This document shows positions 9,559-16,893 of a stretch of DNA of 64,000 nucleotides, one piece after another. The first letter of the stretch is position 1. Every line of letters starts with the position of its first letter. Origin of the DNA: Nocardia africana NBRC 100379 (GTDB lineage Bacteria; Actinomycetota; Actinomycetes; Mycobacteriales; Mycobacteriaceae). Made by a program: the position numbers and the translations under genes. Where the stretch lies: the NCBI RefSeq assembly GCF_001612635.1, contig NZ_BDAV01000015.1:1-64000 (forward strand), written 5' to 3'. Below the pieces are notes generated by a model. The model made no database searches. It was not told where the DNA came from and saw only the letters and a list, made by a program, of their open reading frames with translations.

Positions 9559-9684
9559 GACGACCGCACCTGCGGCATGGCCCGGTCCTGAGGGGCGACC
9601 CGAGCGTCGAGATCGCCTGGAACAGATCCGGCGCCAATCTAACCGAGCGTATCGCGGAGGTCGAATCCCAACGGGTCGACTGGG

Positions 9685-9885
9685 CTAGTTGTTGCGCCGG
9701 GGCCTTCCTGCGAGGACACCAAGGCAGGAGACCAGCACTGTTACCGCCTCCGACCAGCCCGTCAGCAGCCCGGTCCCGGTAGCGAGACTGACTGCCAGCG
9801 AGAGGGCCAGGAGCGGGTGGATCTCGGGCGGTCTCGGGTCCGATGGCTCCAGTCGGGGATGGTCGGAGGTGGGAGTTAGGCTCAT
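9685..9885 (-). CDS. small membrane protein
   Basis: A 66-residue frame. The first 23 residues are polar and proline-rich; residues about 24-60 are hydrophobic (LLALSLAVSLATG, then AVTVLVSCLGVLAG), consistent with two short membrane segments ending in the positive tail RPRRNN. AAAGGG lies 10 bases before the ATG. No known family. It sits between the nuclease and the coiled-coil gene. Small membrane proteins are frequent partners in defence and mobile elements, but nothing here proves a link. Confidence 0.4.
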   Translation of the reverse strand: MSLTPTSDHPRLEPSDPRPPEIHPLLALSLAVSLATGTGLLTGWSEAVTVLVSCLGVLAGRPRRNN

Positions 9886-10203
9886 GTTCGCCCAGCCCTT
9901 TCGTGTCGCAGAGCGGATAGGTGTTGTGCGGCCCCGCCTGTTGCCTCAAGCGGGGTCCACTGGTTTCCGGCCTGCCGATGGTTCTGGGCGGTTCCGGTAC
10001 GCCGCACTCCATGCGAGACCTCCCACGTGTCACTTCTGCGCGCGCGAGCCGTGTTCGCCGTCGCTCTGGCCAGAAAACACGCTGTTCACCAGGCAAATTC
10101 GCGCCCTAGCGCATGCCACCGCCTCCCCGCTGTACCCAAACCGGCTAATGGGGATAACGGTTACAACGGTGGATGCGGTTGTGCACAACCGCCGTTCGCC
10201 TTC
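9886..10203. other. gap without a recognisable gene
   Basis: About 320 bases between the small membrane protein and the coiled-coil gene. No open frame with a ribosome site and a plausible product is seen. The end near 10140-10200 is less GC-rich and lies just past the stop of the coiled-coil gene, where a terminator would be expected, but I see no clean hairpin. Confidence 0.4.
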
Positions 10204-11136
10204 TTACGCTGGGCCGTCGTCGCCCGCGGCGAGGGCGGGCGGCTGGTGTGTCCGCAGGATCGAGTCGAGCTGGCGGCGTTGTTCGCGGGCGGCGCGGTCG
10301 GCCATGGCGTGGGCGGCGGTGATGGCGCGCGAGTGCTCACGCTCGCGCGCCTCGATCTGCTGGCGGTGTGTGTCGGCTTGCTCGTCGAGTTGCCGCCGCA
10401 GGGAGACGTTCTCCGCGGACGTGGCCTCGGCTTGACGCCGGATGACGTCTGCTTCGGCTTCGGCGCGCGCTTGTGCCGTGCGTGCGGCGTCATGCTCGTC
10501 TCGCATCCTGGTCAGCGCTTGCTCGGCCTCGGTGTAGACGCTGTCGCGATCCTTCTCCGCCGCAGCGATTCTCGCCTCGGCGTCGGTGCGGGCTTGGTCG
10601 GCGACGCGGCGGGCCTCGGTGACTTCCGCGGCCGCCTCGTCGGCGGCTTGCAGCGCCAGTGTTTCCAATTCAGCGGCTCGGTCCCGCTGAGCCGTCATCT
10701 CCGCCAGCGCCCGCTCGGCGGCCGATTGTGCCTGCTCGGCAGCGGCGATCTTGACCGCCGCCTCACGGCGGATGTCGGCGATTTCGCGATCGATCGCCTC
10801 GGCGCCGGTGATGGTGGCCAGCAAGTCGGCGCTGTCGCTGACGATCGCGGACAACTCGTCGCGCAGACGCGCGGCCTCGCTCAGCAAACCGGCGACCGTG
10901 ATCGCGCCGTCGGTGACCGGCCGCAGACTGGGTGCGGCGGGTTCGCGGGTCTGTTGCTGGGCGTGTTTGCGTTTGGCGCGCAACGCTGTCTGCGCGTTGT
11001 GGTCGGGATCGGCGCAGTAGGCGAAGGGGCGGCCCGGACGCCGGGCCGCCACCTCGGGCTCGGCCGTGCAGCCGGGATAGCCGCATTCGGTTCGCGTGCT
11101 GCGTGTACGGGCGTGGAGATCAATGGGTCGTGGCAT
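10204..11136 (-). CDS. zinc-finger-like / long coiled-coil protein of mobile-element type
   Basis: A 310-residue protein from the ATG at 11136. An alternative in-frame ATG at 11166 adds ten residues with unusually AT-rich codons. The N-terminus has CGYPGC and a later YCADPDH, which could bind zinc. Residues about 75-300 are an almost unbroken charged heptad region rich in Ala, Glu, Arg and Gln, predicted to form a long coiled coil. This plan resembles KfrA-like or segregation-type accessory proteins of plasmids and integrated elements, but I cannot name a family. It lies downstream of the integrase on the same strand, 71 bases away, so the two may share a transcript. Confidence 0.55.
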   Translation of the reverse strand: MPRPIDLHARTRSTRTECGYPGCTAEPEVAARRPGRPFAYCADPDHNAQTALRAKRKHAQQQTREPAAPSLRPVTDGAITVAGLLSEAARLRDELSAIVSDSADLLATITGAEAIDREIADIRREAAVKIAAAEQAQSAAERALAEMTAQRDRAAELETLALQAADEAAAEVTEARRVADQARTDAEARIAAAEKDRDSVYTEAEQALTRMRDEHDAARTAQARAEAEADVIRRQAEATSAENVSLRRQLDEQADTHRQQIEAREREHSRAITAAHAMADRAAREQRRQLDSILRTHQPPALAAGDDGPA

Positions 11137-11207
11137 TGAATTCCATTTCGTTTCATTACATTCCATGACCGTCGCGGCGATGAAATGAATTGCGGTGTAC
11201 GGCTGTC
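11137..11207 (-). promoter_or_regulatory. AT-rich repeat-bearing leader of the coiled-coil gene
   Basis: The 71 bases between integrase and coiled-coil gene are far more AT-rich than their surroundings. On the coding strand ATGGAAT occurs twice (near 11166 and 11146), with ATTTCAT and ATGAAAC elements forming imperfect inverted repeats. This looks like an operator or promoter rather than coding sequence. Confidence 0.3.
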
Positions 11208-12452
11208 TCAGGCGACGGGGCGCAGTCCTGGGTTGCGCACGCGCGGCAGATGCAGACGGATGACGTCGGCGGCGGATTCGCTGGCGCGGCGGTCGATGTG
11301 GCCGTAGCGCTTGTCGGTGGTGGCGACCGATTCGTGTCCGGCGTCGCGAGAGACCACGAACAGCGGCACACCGTCTTGCAGCTTCCAGGAGATGCCGGTG
11401 TGGCGCAGTGTGTAGGGGGTCAGGCGCTTGCCGAGCAGGCCGGTGACCGCGTCGTCGAACCGCTCGAGCAGGTCTTGCGGGTCGGCGCCCTTCCATCCGG
11501 TGGCGGGGTTGAACGGCCGGAAGTTCAGCTCGTCGAGTGCTTGCAGCCGACTCAGGGCGGGCAGCCACGCCTTCTTGTAGAAGTAGGTGACGCTGATCGG
11601 GTTTCCGGTGGCGGTGTGGAACAGCAGCTCGTCGCGCGGACGGTTCAGGTCGAGCCGGTCGAGGGTTTCCAGGGGCACGTTGACCGTGCGGATTCCCCGG
11701 CTGGACTTGGGTTTGCCGAGCTTGAGCGCGCCGCCGGCCCATTTCCACGCCTTGGTGATGCGCACGGCACCGGTGCGTGGGTTGATGTCGCCGACGCGCA
11801 GAGCGGTGACCTCGCTGGGCCGGGCCATCGACATCAGGCCGAATTCCGCGTGCGCGCGCCAGCGCGGCGGCATCAGCTGTTCGAACAGCTCCCATTCGGC
11901 GTCGTCGAAATAGTCGGGCTCGGGGGCGTCGTTGCGGGGCAGGCGGGTGTCGGCGCACGGGTTGTAGGCGATCAGCGGTGTCGGGCGCACCGCGGCGGCC
12001 GCGCTCATCGCCGCCGAGAGAAACCCGTGCTTGTTCGCGATGGTCTTGGGTTTGTTGCCGATCTCCTCTTCCAGGTGCACCACCCAGGACTTGTCGGTCT
12101 CGGCCGTGATCGCGACGAGGGGCAGATAGCCCATGAAATCGGCGATGTCGCGGTCGATGTAGCGGTGGTAGCGCTTGCGGGTCTCGGGCTCGATCCCGGT
12201 CAGCGTGTCGGCGTAGCGGCGCAGCCACTCGGTGAGAGTCAGGTATTCGACATCGGTGCCGCGCTGGACGTCGAGGATCTTCAGTGCTTCCTCGGCGCCG
12301 ACACGTTCGAGCAGCGCGGCCCAGCGCGTCGCCTCGGCGGGGTCGTCGAATGTCTCCGAACTCTGGCGCCTGCGGCCATCGATGTAGATGTTGAACGGCA
12401 CTTGCCACGCGACGGTCCCGTCCGCACGAGGACGGGGTCGAGGGGTGGGCAT
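11208..12452 (-). CDS. int: tyrosine recombinase / integrase
   Basis: A site-specific recombinase of 414 residues. It has an N-terminal basic arm-binding region, a SAM-like core-binding domain (about 65-160) and a catalytic domain with the conserved MARPSEVTAL (first Arg), LTPYTLRHTGISW (His-x-x-Arg type box) and DAGHESVATTDKRYGH (final His and the nucleophilic Tyr). The ATG at 12452 has GGAGG five bases upstream. A GTG six bases earlier is less well placed. It is read away from the tRNA-Ala gene at 12592-12664, the usual arrangement for an element integrated at the 3' end of a tRNA gene. No excisionase is visible beside it. Confidence 0.88.
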   Translation of the reverse strand: MPTPRPRPRADGTVAWQVPFNIYIDGRRRQSSETFDDPAEATRWAALLERVGAEEALKILDVQRGTDVEYLTLTEWLRRYADTLTGIEPETRKRYHRYIDRDIADFMGYLPLVAITAETDKSWVVHLEEEIGNKPKTIANKHGFLSAAMSAAAAVRPTPLIAYNPCADTRLPRNDAPEPDYFDDAEWELFEQLMPPRWRAHAEFGLMSMARPSEVTALRVGDINPRTGAVRITKAWKWAGGALKLGKPKSSRGIRTVNVPLETLDRLDLNRPRDELLFHTATGNPISVTYFYKKAWLPALSRLQALDELNFRPFNPATGWKGADPQDLLERFDDAVTGLLGKRLTPYTLRHTGISWKLQDGVPLFVVSRDAGHESVATTDKRYGHIDRRASESAADVIRLHLPRVRNPGLRPVA

Positions 12453-12476
12453 TGTCACCTCCGGTCGGTTCCAGGC

Positions 12477-12515
12477 GACATCTCGTGAGATGTCCTGTTA
12501 CCGACCGCTGGTAAC
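12477..12515. promoter_or_regulatory. palindromes between integrase and tRNA-Ala (operator or att arm sites)
   Basis: The 139-base gap upstream of the integrase contains a perfect 18-bp palindrome, GACATCTCGTGAGATGTC (12477-12494), directly followed by the inverted repeat GTTACC/GGTAAC (12497-12502 and 12510-12515). Their place between the integrase start and the tRNA gene suits a repressor site for the integrase or arm-type recombinase sites. Confidence 0.4.
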
Positions 12516-12591
12516 CGGCTGCTGACGCCAGGTACTGACGCCGTGCACGCTCAGAATACGTTTCCACGCCCTGAGCGGCCAGTCTGTGTGG

Positions 12592-12664
12592 TGGAGCCTA
12601 GGGGAATCGAACCCCTAACCCCTGCCTTGCAAAGGCAGTGCTCTGCCAATTGAGCTAAGGCCCC
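12592..12664 (-). tRNA. tRNA-Ala (UGC anticodon), copy next to the integrase
   Basis: A 73-base cloverleaf: acceptor GGGGCCT/AGGCTCC, D arm GCTC...GAGC, anticodon stem CTGCC/GGCAG with loop TTTGCAA (anticodon TGC) and T arm AGGGG-TTCGATT-CCCCT. CCA is not encoded. It is identical to the copy at 12938-13010, and identity extends only one base past the gene, so flanking DNA is unrelated. The 3' end faces the integrase, marking the likely attachment site of the element to its left. Confidence 0.93.
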
Positions 12665-12679
12665 GGTGAGCGTGGCGGC

Positions 12680-12787
12680 TCAGCGCGCGGTCACCTCGTG
12701 CCACAGATCCGCCTCGCTCCGCTTGCGAACCTTGGTGACGGCGAAGACAACTGCGGCAATGACACCGATCGTCAGAAGAAGTTTCAT
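12680..12787 (-). CDS. DLW-39 family small protein
   Basis: A 35-residue protein: an N-terminal hydrophobic helix (LLLTIGVIAAVVFAVTKV) and a short polar tail with the DLW signature (EADLWHEVTAR). AGGGTGGA lies just before the ATG at 12787. In M. tuberculosis the homologue Rv0008c also follows tRNA-Ile and tRNA-Ala. It is probably a single-span membrane protein of unknown role. Here it is enclosed by the two tRNA-Ala genes. Confidence 0.85.
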   Translation of the reverse strand: MKLLLTIGVIAAVVFAVTKVRKRSEADLWHEVTAR

Positions 12788-12937
12788 GCCGTCCACCCTA
12801 CTGTGCCGCGACCGTCCCGGCAGCCACGACTTCCGGCACCGACGACGCGGCACCAGTGGCACTGTGTGATGGGGACCGGCGCGACAGGAATCGGCGAAAT
12901 AGTGATCGGATCCCCCCGGATCGTGAGAAAGAAGAAG

Positions 12938-13010
12938 TGGAGCCTAGGGGAATCGAACCCCTAACCCCTGCCTTGCAAAGGCAGTGCTCTGCCAATTGAG
13001 CTAAGGCCCC
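12938..13010 (-). tRNA. tRNA-Ala (UGC anticodon), syntenic copy
   Basis: Identical in all 73 bases to 12592-12664. This copy sits directly after tRNA-Ile, the position it holds in other Mycobacteriales downstream of gyrA-DUF3566, so it is the likely ancestral gene. Confidence 0.95.
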
Positions 13011-13043
13011 CTCGGCCGTCGACGACGACCAGGTATGTGGATG

Positions 13044-13117
13044 TGGGCCTAGGAGGACTTGAACCTCCGACCTCTTCGTTATCAGCGAAGCGCTCTAACC
13101 GCCTGAGCTATAGGCCC
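13044..13117 (-). tRNA. tRNA-Ile (GAU anticodon)
   Basis: A 74-base cloverleaf: acceptor GGGCCTA/TAGGCCC, anticodon loop CTGATAA with anticodon GAT, and T arm GGAGG-TTCAAGT-CCTCC. CCA is not encoded. It is the first tRNA after the DUF3566 gene. Confidence 0.95.
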
Positions 13118-13221
13118 GTAGTGTTCGTCTCGACTCGACGTCTTGTCGTGACTGACTCGGTAGAGACTACACAACCCCCCGATTGCTCTCCAAAACGCCT
13201 GGTCACAGGGCCCGGAAAGCG

Positions 13222-13258
13222 CGAACGGCCGGTCCGGTGAGAACCGGCCGGCCGTTCG
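13222..13258 (-). terminator. hairpin terminator after the DUF3566 gene
   Basis: CGAACGGCCGGTCCGGT pairs with AACCGGCCGGCCGTTCG across a 3-base loop, with one mismatch. It lies 10 bases past the DUF3566 stop. There is no long T run, as is usual in actinobacteria. Confidence 0.6.
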
Positions 13259-13268
13259 GCGGGGGTCG

Positions 13269-14243
13269 TCAGTCCGGATCGGCCAGCGTCACCTGCACGC
13301 CGCCCACCAGATCGGTGCACTGGTTGTAGATGAATACACCCACCGTCGAGAGCGCGGTGAACAGCACCACGTTGATCAGGCCGATGACGGCCGCGTATCC
13401 GAAGACGCTGCCGGCGTCGATGATCGTCGTCGCCGAGGAGTTGTTGTCGTTCACCATATCGGTGAAGGTGCTGTTCAGGCGGTCCCACACACCCATGCCG
13501 GAGAGCACGATGTAGAGGAATCCGACGGCCAGCATCCACACGAAGAACATGGCGACGCTGATCACCAGCGACACCTTCAACGTCGACCACGGGTCGATAT
13601 GGCGCACCTGCACGGTCGCGCGCAACGGCTCACCGCTGGTCACCGCCTGGGCGACCGCCGCCTGCGCGGCCGGCGAGACGGTCGGCGCCGCGGTGTTCAC
13701 CGCCATCGGAACCGACTGTGCCGCACCGGCTTCCGCCTGCGGCAACGGATGGCGCAGATCCGACAGATCCGGCAGATCCTTGATCAGTTCCGGACGGGCG
13801 ATGCTGCGGGTCGGTCCGTCGATGCCGACGGATTTCACCATCGCCGCTTCCTTGCGCGCCGCCTTGGCCGCGAGGTCGGTGGTGGTCCGGGCGTTCTTCA
13901 CCCCGCCGCCGAGTCCGGTCTGGGGGTTCGCCCGGCCCTGCACGGGGGCCTGGCCCGGGCGATTCAGATTCGACTGCGGCTCCCGCTGGGGCAGCTGCGA
14001 CCAACCCTCCTCGAAGCGAGAACCACCACGACCCTCACCGGCCTCGGCGGCCTCCGGCGCCGAAGCGCCGGATTTCGCGGAATCGCCTTGCGGCTCGGGG
14101 TTTGCGGGCGAACTACCCGAGCCGTTGTCGGCCGACGACCCGGACCGCGGCGCCGGCCGCGGCGGAATCGGTGACGGTGCGATCCGCTCGGTCACACCGT
14201 TGGCGTGGTTTCGCTCGTCGTTCGGCTGATTCGGAGTGGTCAA
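13269..14243 (-). CDS. DUF3566 transmembrane protein downstream of gyrA
   Basis: A 324-residue protein. The first ~205 residues are disordered and rich in Pro, Gly, Ser and Ala. The C-terminal DUF3566 domain begins with VQVRHIDPWSTLKVSL and has two membrane segments (VSLVISVAMFFVWMLAVGFLYIVL and a second near AAVIGLINVVLFTALSTVGVFIY). The homologue Rv0007 follows gyrA in M. tuberculosis, as here. The start is a TTG with AAGGA seven bases upstream. Its role is unknown; related proteins may touch the septal or envelope machinery. Probably co-transcribed with gyrBA. Confidence 0.88.
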   Translation of the reverse strand: MTTPNQPNDERNHANGVTERIAPSPIPPRPAPRSGSSADNGSGSSPANPEPQGDSAKSGASAPEAAEAGEGRGGSRFEEGWSQLPQREPQSNLNRPGQAPVQGRANPQTGLGGGVKNARTTTDLAAKAARKEAAMVKSVGIDGPTRSIARPELIKDLPDLSDLRHPLPQAEAGAAQSVPMAVNTAAPTVSPAAQAAVAQAVTSGEPLRATVQVRHIDPWSTLKVSLVISVAMFFVWMLAVGFLYIVLSGMGVWDRLNSTFTDMVNDNNSSATTIIDAGSVFGYAAVIGLINVVLFTALSTVGVFIYNQCTDLVGGVQVTLADPD

Positions 14244-14322
14244 TGCAGAATCCTTCGATCCGTCGTGGCGCCGCTGCTTGTGGAGAAATTACCGCTTCCA
14301 GAACCTAACGCTAATCCGAGCC

Positions 14323-16821
14323 TCAGGCCTCTTCTTCACCGGAAACCTGGTCGGGCTCATCGGCGTTACGCGCGATCGCGAGCAAGGTATCGCCCTCGCC
14401 GAGGTTCATCAAACGCACGCCCTTGGTCTGCCGGCCCGCCTTGCGTACCTGATTCGCCGCCGTCCGGATGACACCGCCGCCGGACGTGATGGCGTAGAGC
14501 TCGTCATCGTTGTCCACGATGAGCGCTCCTACCAGACTGCCACGCTTCGGGTCGTACTGAATCGTCAACACGCCTTTACCGCCGCGGCCCTGCGCGGTGT
14601 ACTCCTCGATCGCGGTGCGCTTGGAGTATCCACCCGCGGTCGCGACCAGCAGGTAGGTGCCGTCTCGAACCACGTTGAGCGACAACAGCTCATCGTCTGC
14701 GTTGAAGCGCATACCCTGCACGCCCGAGGTGGCGCGGCCCATGGGACGCAGCACCTCGTCGTTGGCGGTGAACCGGATCGACTGTCCGTGCGCGGACACC
14801 AGCAGCAGATCGTCGTCGGCCGAACACAGTGCGGCGCCGACCAATTCGTCACCGTCGCGCAGGTTCACCGCGACGATGCCACCGGTGCGGTTGGAGTCGA
14901 AGTCGGTCAGTTTCGACTTCTTCACCAGGCCGTTGCGGGTGGCCAGCACCAGGTACGGGGCGTCCTCGTAGGTCTTGATCCGGATGACCTGGGCGATCTT
15001 CTCCTCGGGCTGGAACGCCAGCAGGTTGGCCACGTGCTGGCCGCGCGCGGTGCGGTTGGCCTCCGGCAACTCGTAGGCCTTGGCCCGGTAGACCCGGCCG
15101 AGGTTGGTGAAGAACAGCAGCCAGTCGTGGGTCGAGGTCACGAAGAAGTGCTTGACCAGATCGTCCTGCTTGAGTCCGGCACCCTGCACGCCCTTGCCGC
15201 CGCGCTTCTGGCTGCGGTACAGGTCGGTCTTGGTGCGCTTGGCGTAGCCGGTCGCGGTGATGGTGACCACGACGTCCTCGCGAGCGATCAGGTCCTCGTC
15301 GGCGACGTCACCGTCGGCGGCGACGATCTTGGTGCGGCGGTCGTCGCCGTACTTCTCGACGATCTCGGCCAGCTCGTCGCGCACGATGGCACGCTGCCGT
15401 TCCGGCTTCTCCAGGATGTCCTTCAAATCGGCGATCTCGGCCTCGATGCGGGCCAATTCGTCGATGATCTTCTGCCGCTCCAGGGCGGACAGGCGCCGCA
15501 GCTGCATATCGAGGATGGCGGTCGCCTGGATCTCGTCGATCTCGAGCAGTTCCATCAGGCCGGTGCGCGCGGTGTCGGTATTGGCCGAACGCCGGATCAG
15601 GGCGATGACCTCGTCGAGCATGTCCAGCGCCTTGACCAGGCCGCGCAGGATGTGCGCCCGCTCCTCGGCCTTGCGCAACAGGTAGCGGGTACGCCGGACG
15701 ATGACGTCCAACTGGTGATCGACGTAGAGCCGGATCATCTGGTCCAGCCGCAGCGTGCGCGGAACACCGTCGACGATCGACAGCATGTTGGCGCCGAAGC
15801 TGGTCTGCAGCTGGGTGTGCTTGTAGAGGTTGTTCAGCACCACCTTCGCCACGGCGTCACGCTTGACCGTGACCACGATCCGCATACCCGCGCGGTCGGA
15901 GGACTCGTCGTGGATATCGGAAATACCCGCGATCTTGCCGTCCTTGACCTGCTCGGCGATCGAGTTGATGAAGTTGTCGGTGTTGACCTGGTACGGCAGC
16001 TCGGTGATGACGATCGTGGTGCGACCGCGATTGTCCTCTTCGATCTCGACCACACCACGCATCCGGATGGACCCGCGGCCGGTGGTGTAGGCGTCGTGGA
16101 TGCCCTGGCTTCCGACGATCAGGCCGTAGGTCGGGAAGTCCGGTCCCTTGACGCGCTCCATGCACGCGGCGAGCGTGGTCTCTTCGTCGGCGTCGTAGTT
16201 GTCCAGCGCCCAGTAGATCGCTTCCGCCAGCTCGTTCAGGTTGTGCGGCGGAATATTGGTCGCCATGCCGACGGCGATGCCGTTGGACCCGTTCATCAAC
16301 AGGTTCGGCACCCGACTGGGGAGAACCACGGGCTCCTGGGAGCGTCCGTCGTAGTTCGGAGTGAAATCGACCGTCTCGTGGTCGATTTCGCGGAGCAGCT
16401 CCATCGCCAGCGGGGTGAGCCGGCACTCGGTGTACCGCATGGCGGCCGCACCGTCGTTACCGCGGGAACCGAAGTTGCCCTGGCCGTCGACCAGCGGATA
16501 CCGCAGCGACCACGGCTGCGCCATGCGCACCAGGGTGTCGTAGATCGAGGCGTCGCCGTGCGGGTGATAGTTACCCATGGTCTCGGCGACCGGGCGCGCG
16601 GATTTCACATAGCCGCGGTCGGGGCGGTAGCCGTTGTCGTACATCGCGTAGAGCACACGCCGGTGCACCGGCTTGAGGCCGTCGCGCACATCCGGCAGCG
16701 CACGGCCCACGATCACGCTCATCGCGTAGTCGATGTAGCTGCTCTGCATTTCGTTCTGGATGTCGACCGGTTCGATCCGGTCGCCCGCACCACCGTTGGG
16801 CGGCAGCGTGGTCTCGGTCAT
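14323..16821 (-). CDS. gyrA: DNA gyrase subunit A
   Basis: The breakage-reunion subunit of DNA gyrase (832 aa), forming the A2B2 enzyme with GyrB in the cytoplasm to introduce negative supercoils. The catalytic Tyr130 lies in AAAMRYTE. The quinolone-binding region reads HPHGDASIYDTLVRMAQPW (86-104): Gly89, Ala91 and Asp95 are the unmutated types. The C-terminal beta-pinwheel carries the GyrA-box QKRGGKGVQG, and a second related motif AQGRGGKGV. The ATG has AAGGAGA upstream. It lies 72 bases after gyrB, on the same strand and probably in one operon. Confidence 0.98.
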   Translation of the reverse strand: MTETTLPPNGGAGDRIEPVDIQNEMQSSYIDYAMSVIVGRALPDVRDGLKPVHRRVLYAMYDNGYRPDRGYVKSARPVAETMGNYHPHGDASIYDTLVRMAQPWSLRYPLVDGQGNFGSRGNDGAAAMRYTECRLTPLAMELLREIDHETVDFTPNYDGRSQEPVVLPSRVPNLLMNGSNGIAVGMATNIPPHNLNELAEAIYWALDNYDADEETTLAACMERVKGPDFPTYGLIVGSQGIHDAYTTGRGSIRMRGVVEIEEDNRGRTTIVITELPYQVNTDNFINSIAEQVKDGKIAGISDIHDESSDRAGMRIVVTVKRDAVAKVVLNNLYKHTQLQTSFGANMLSIVDGVPRTLRLDQMIRLYVDHQLDVIVRRTRYLLRKAEERAHILRGLVKALDMLDEVIALIRRSANTDTARTGLMELLEIDEIQATAILDMQLRRLSALERQKIIDELARIEAEIADLKDILEKPERQRAIVRDELAEIVEKYGDDRRTKIVAADGDVADEDLIAREDVVVTITATGYAKRTKTDLYRSQKRGGKGVQGAGLKQDDLVKHFFVTSTHDWLLFFTNLGRVYRAKAYELPEANRTARGQHVANLLAFQPEEKIAQVIRIKTYEDAPYLVLATRNGLVKKSKLTDFDSNRTGGIVAVNLRDGDELVGAALCSADDDLLLVSAHGQSIRFTANDEVLRPMGRATSGVQGMRFNADDELLSLNVVRDGTYLLVATAGGYSKRTAIEEYTAQGRGGKGVLTIQYDPKRGSLVGALIVDNDDELYAITSGGGVIRTAANQVRKAGRQTKGVRLMNLGEGDTLLAIARNADEPDQVSGEEEA

Positions 16822-16893
16822 GAAGTCTCCTTAGAGGGCCTGTGCATAGGGCTCGGCGTGTGGACGGGCGCGCAGTGGGCTGCGCAGCGCCGG

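Noticed and set aside
10204..12567. A single 787-codon minus-strand frame covering both integrase and coiled-coil regions
   Set aside because: Its first half is an out-of-frame reading of the integrase gene. Only the part from 11136 down has a sensible product.
1..12590. Actinomycete integrative and conjugative element with full transfer functions
   Set aside because: No FtsK-like Tra protein, RepSA-type initiator, Spd protein or excisionase is visible in the part seen; such genes could still lie before base 1.
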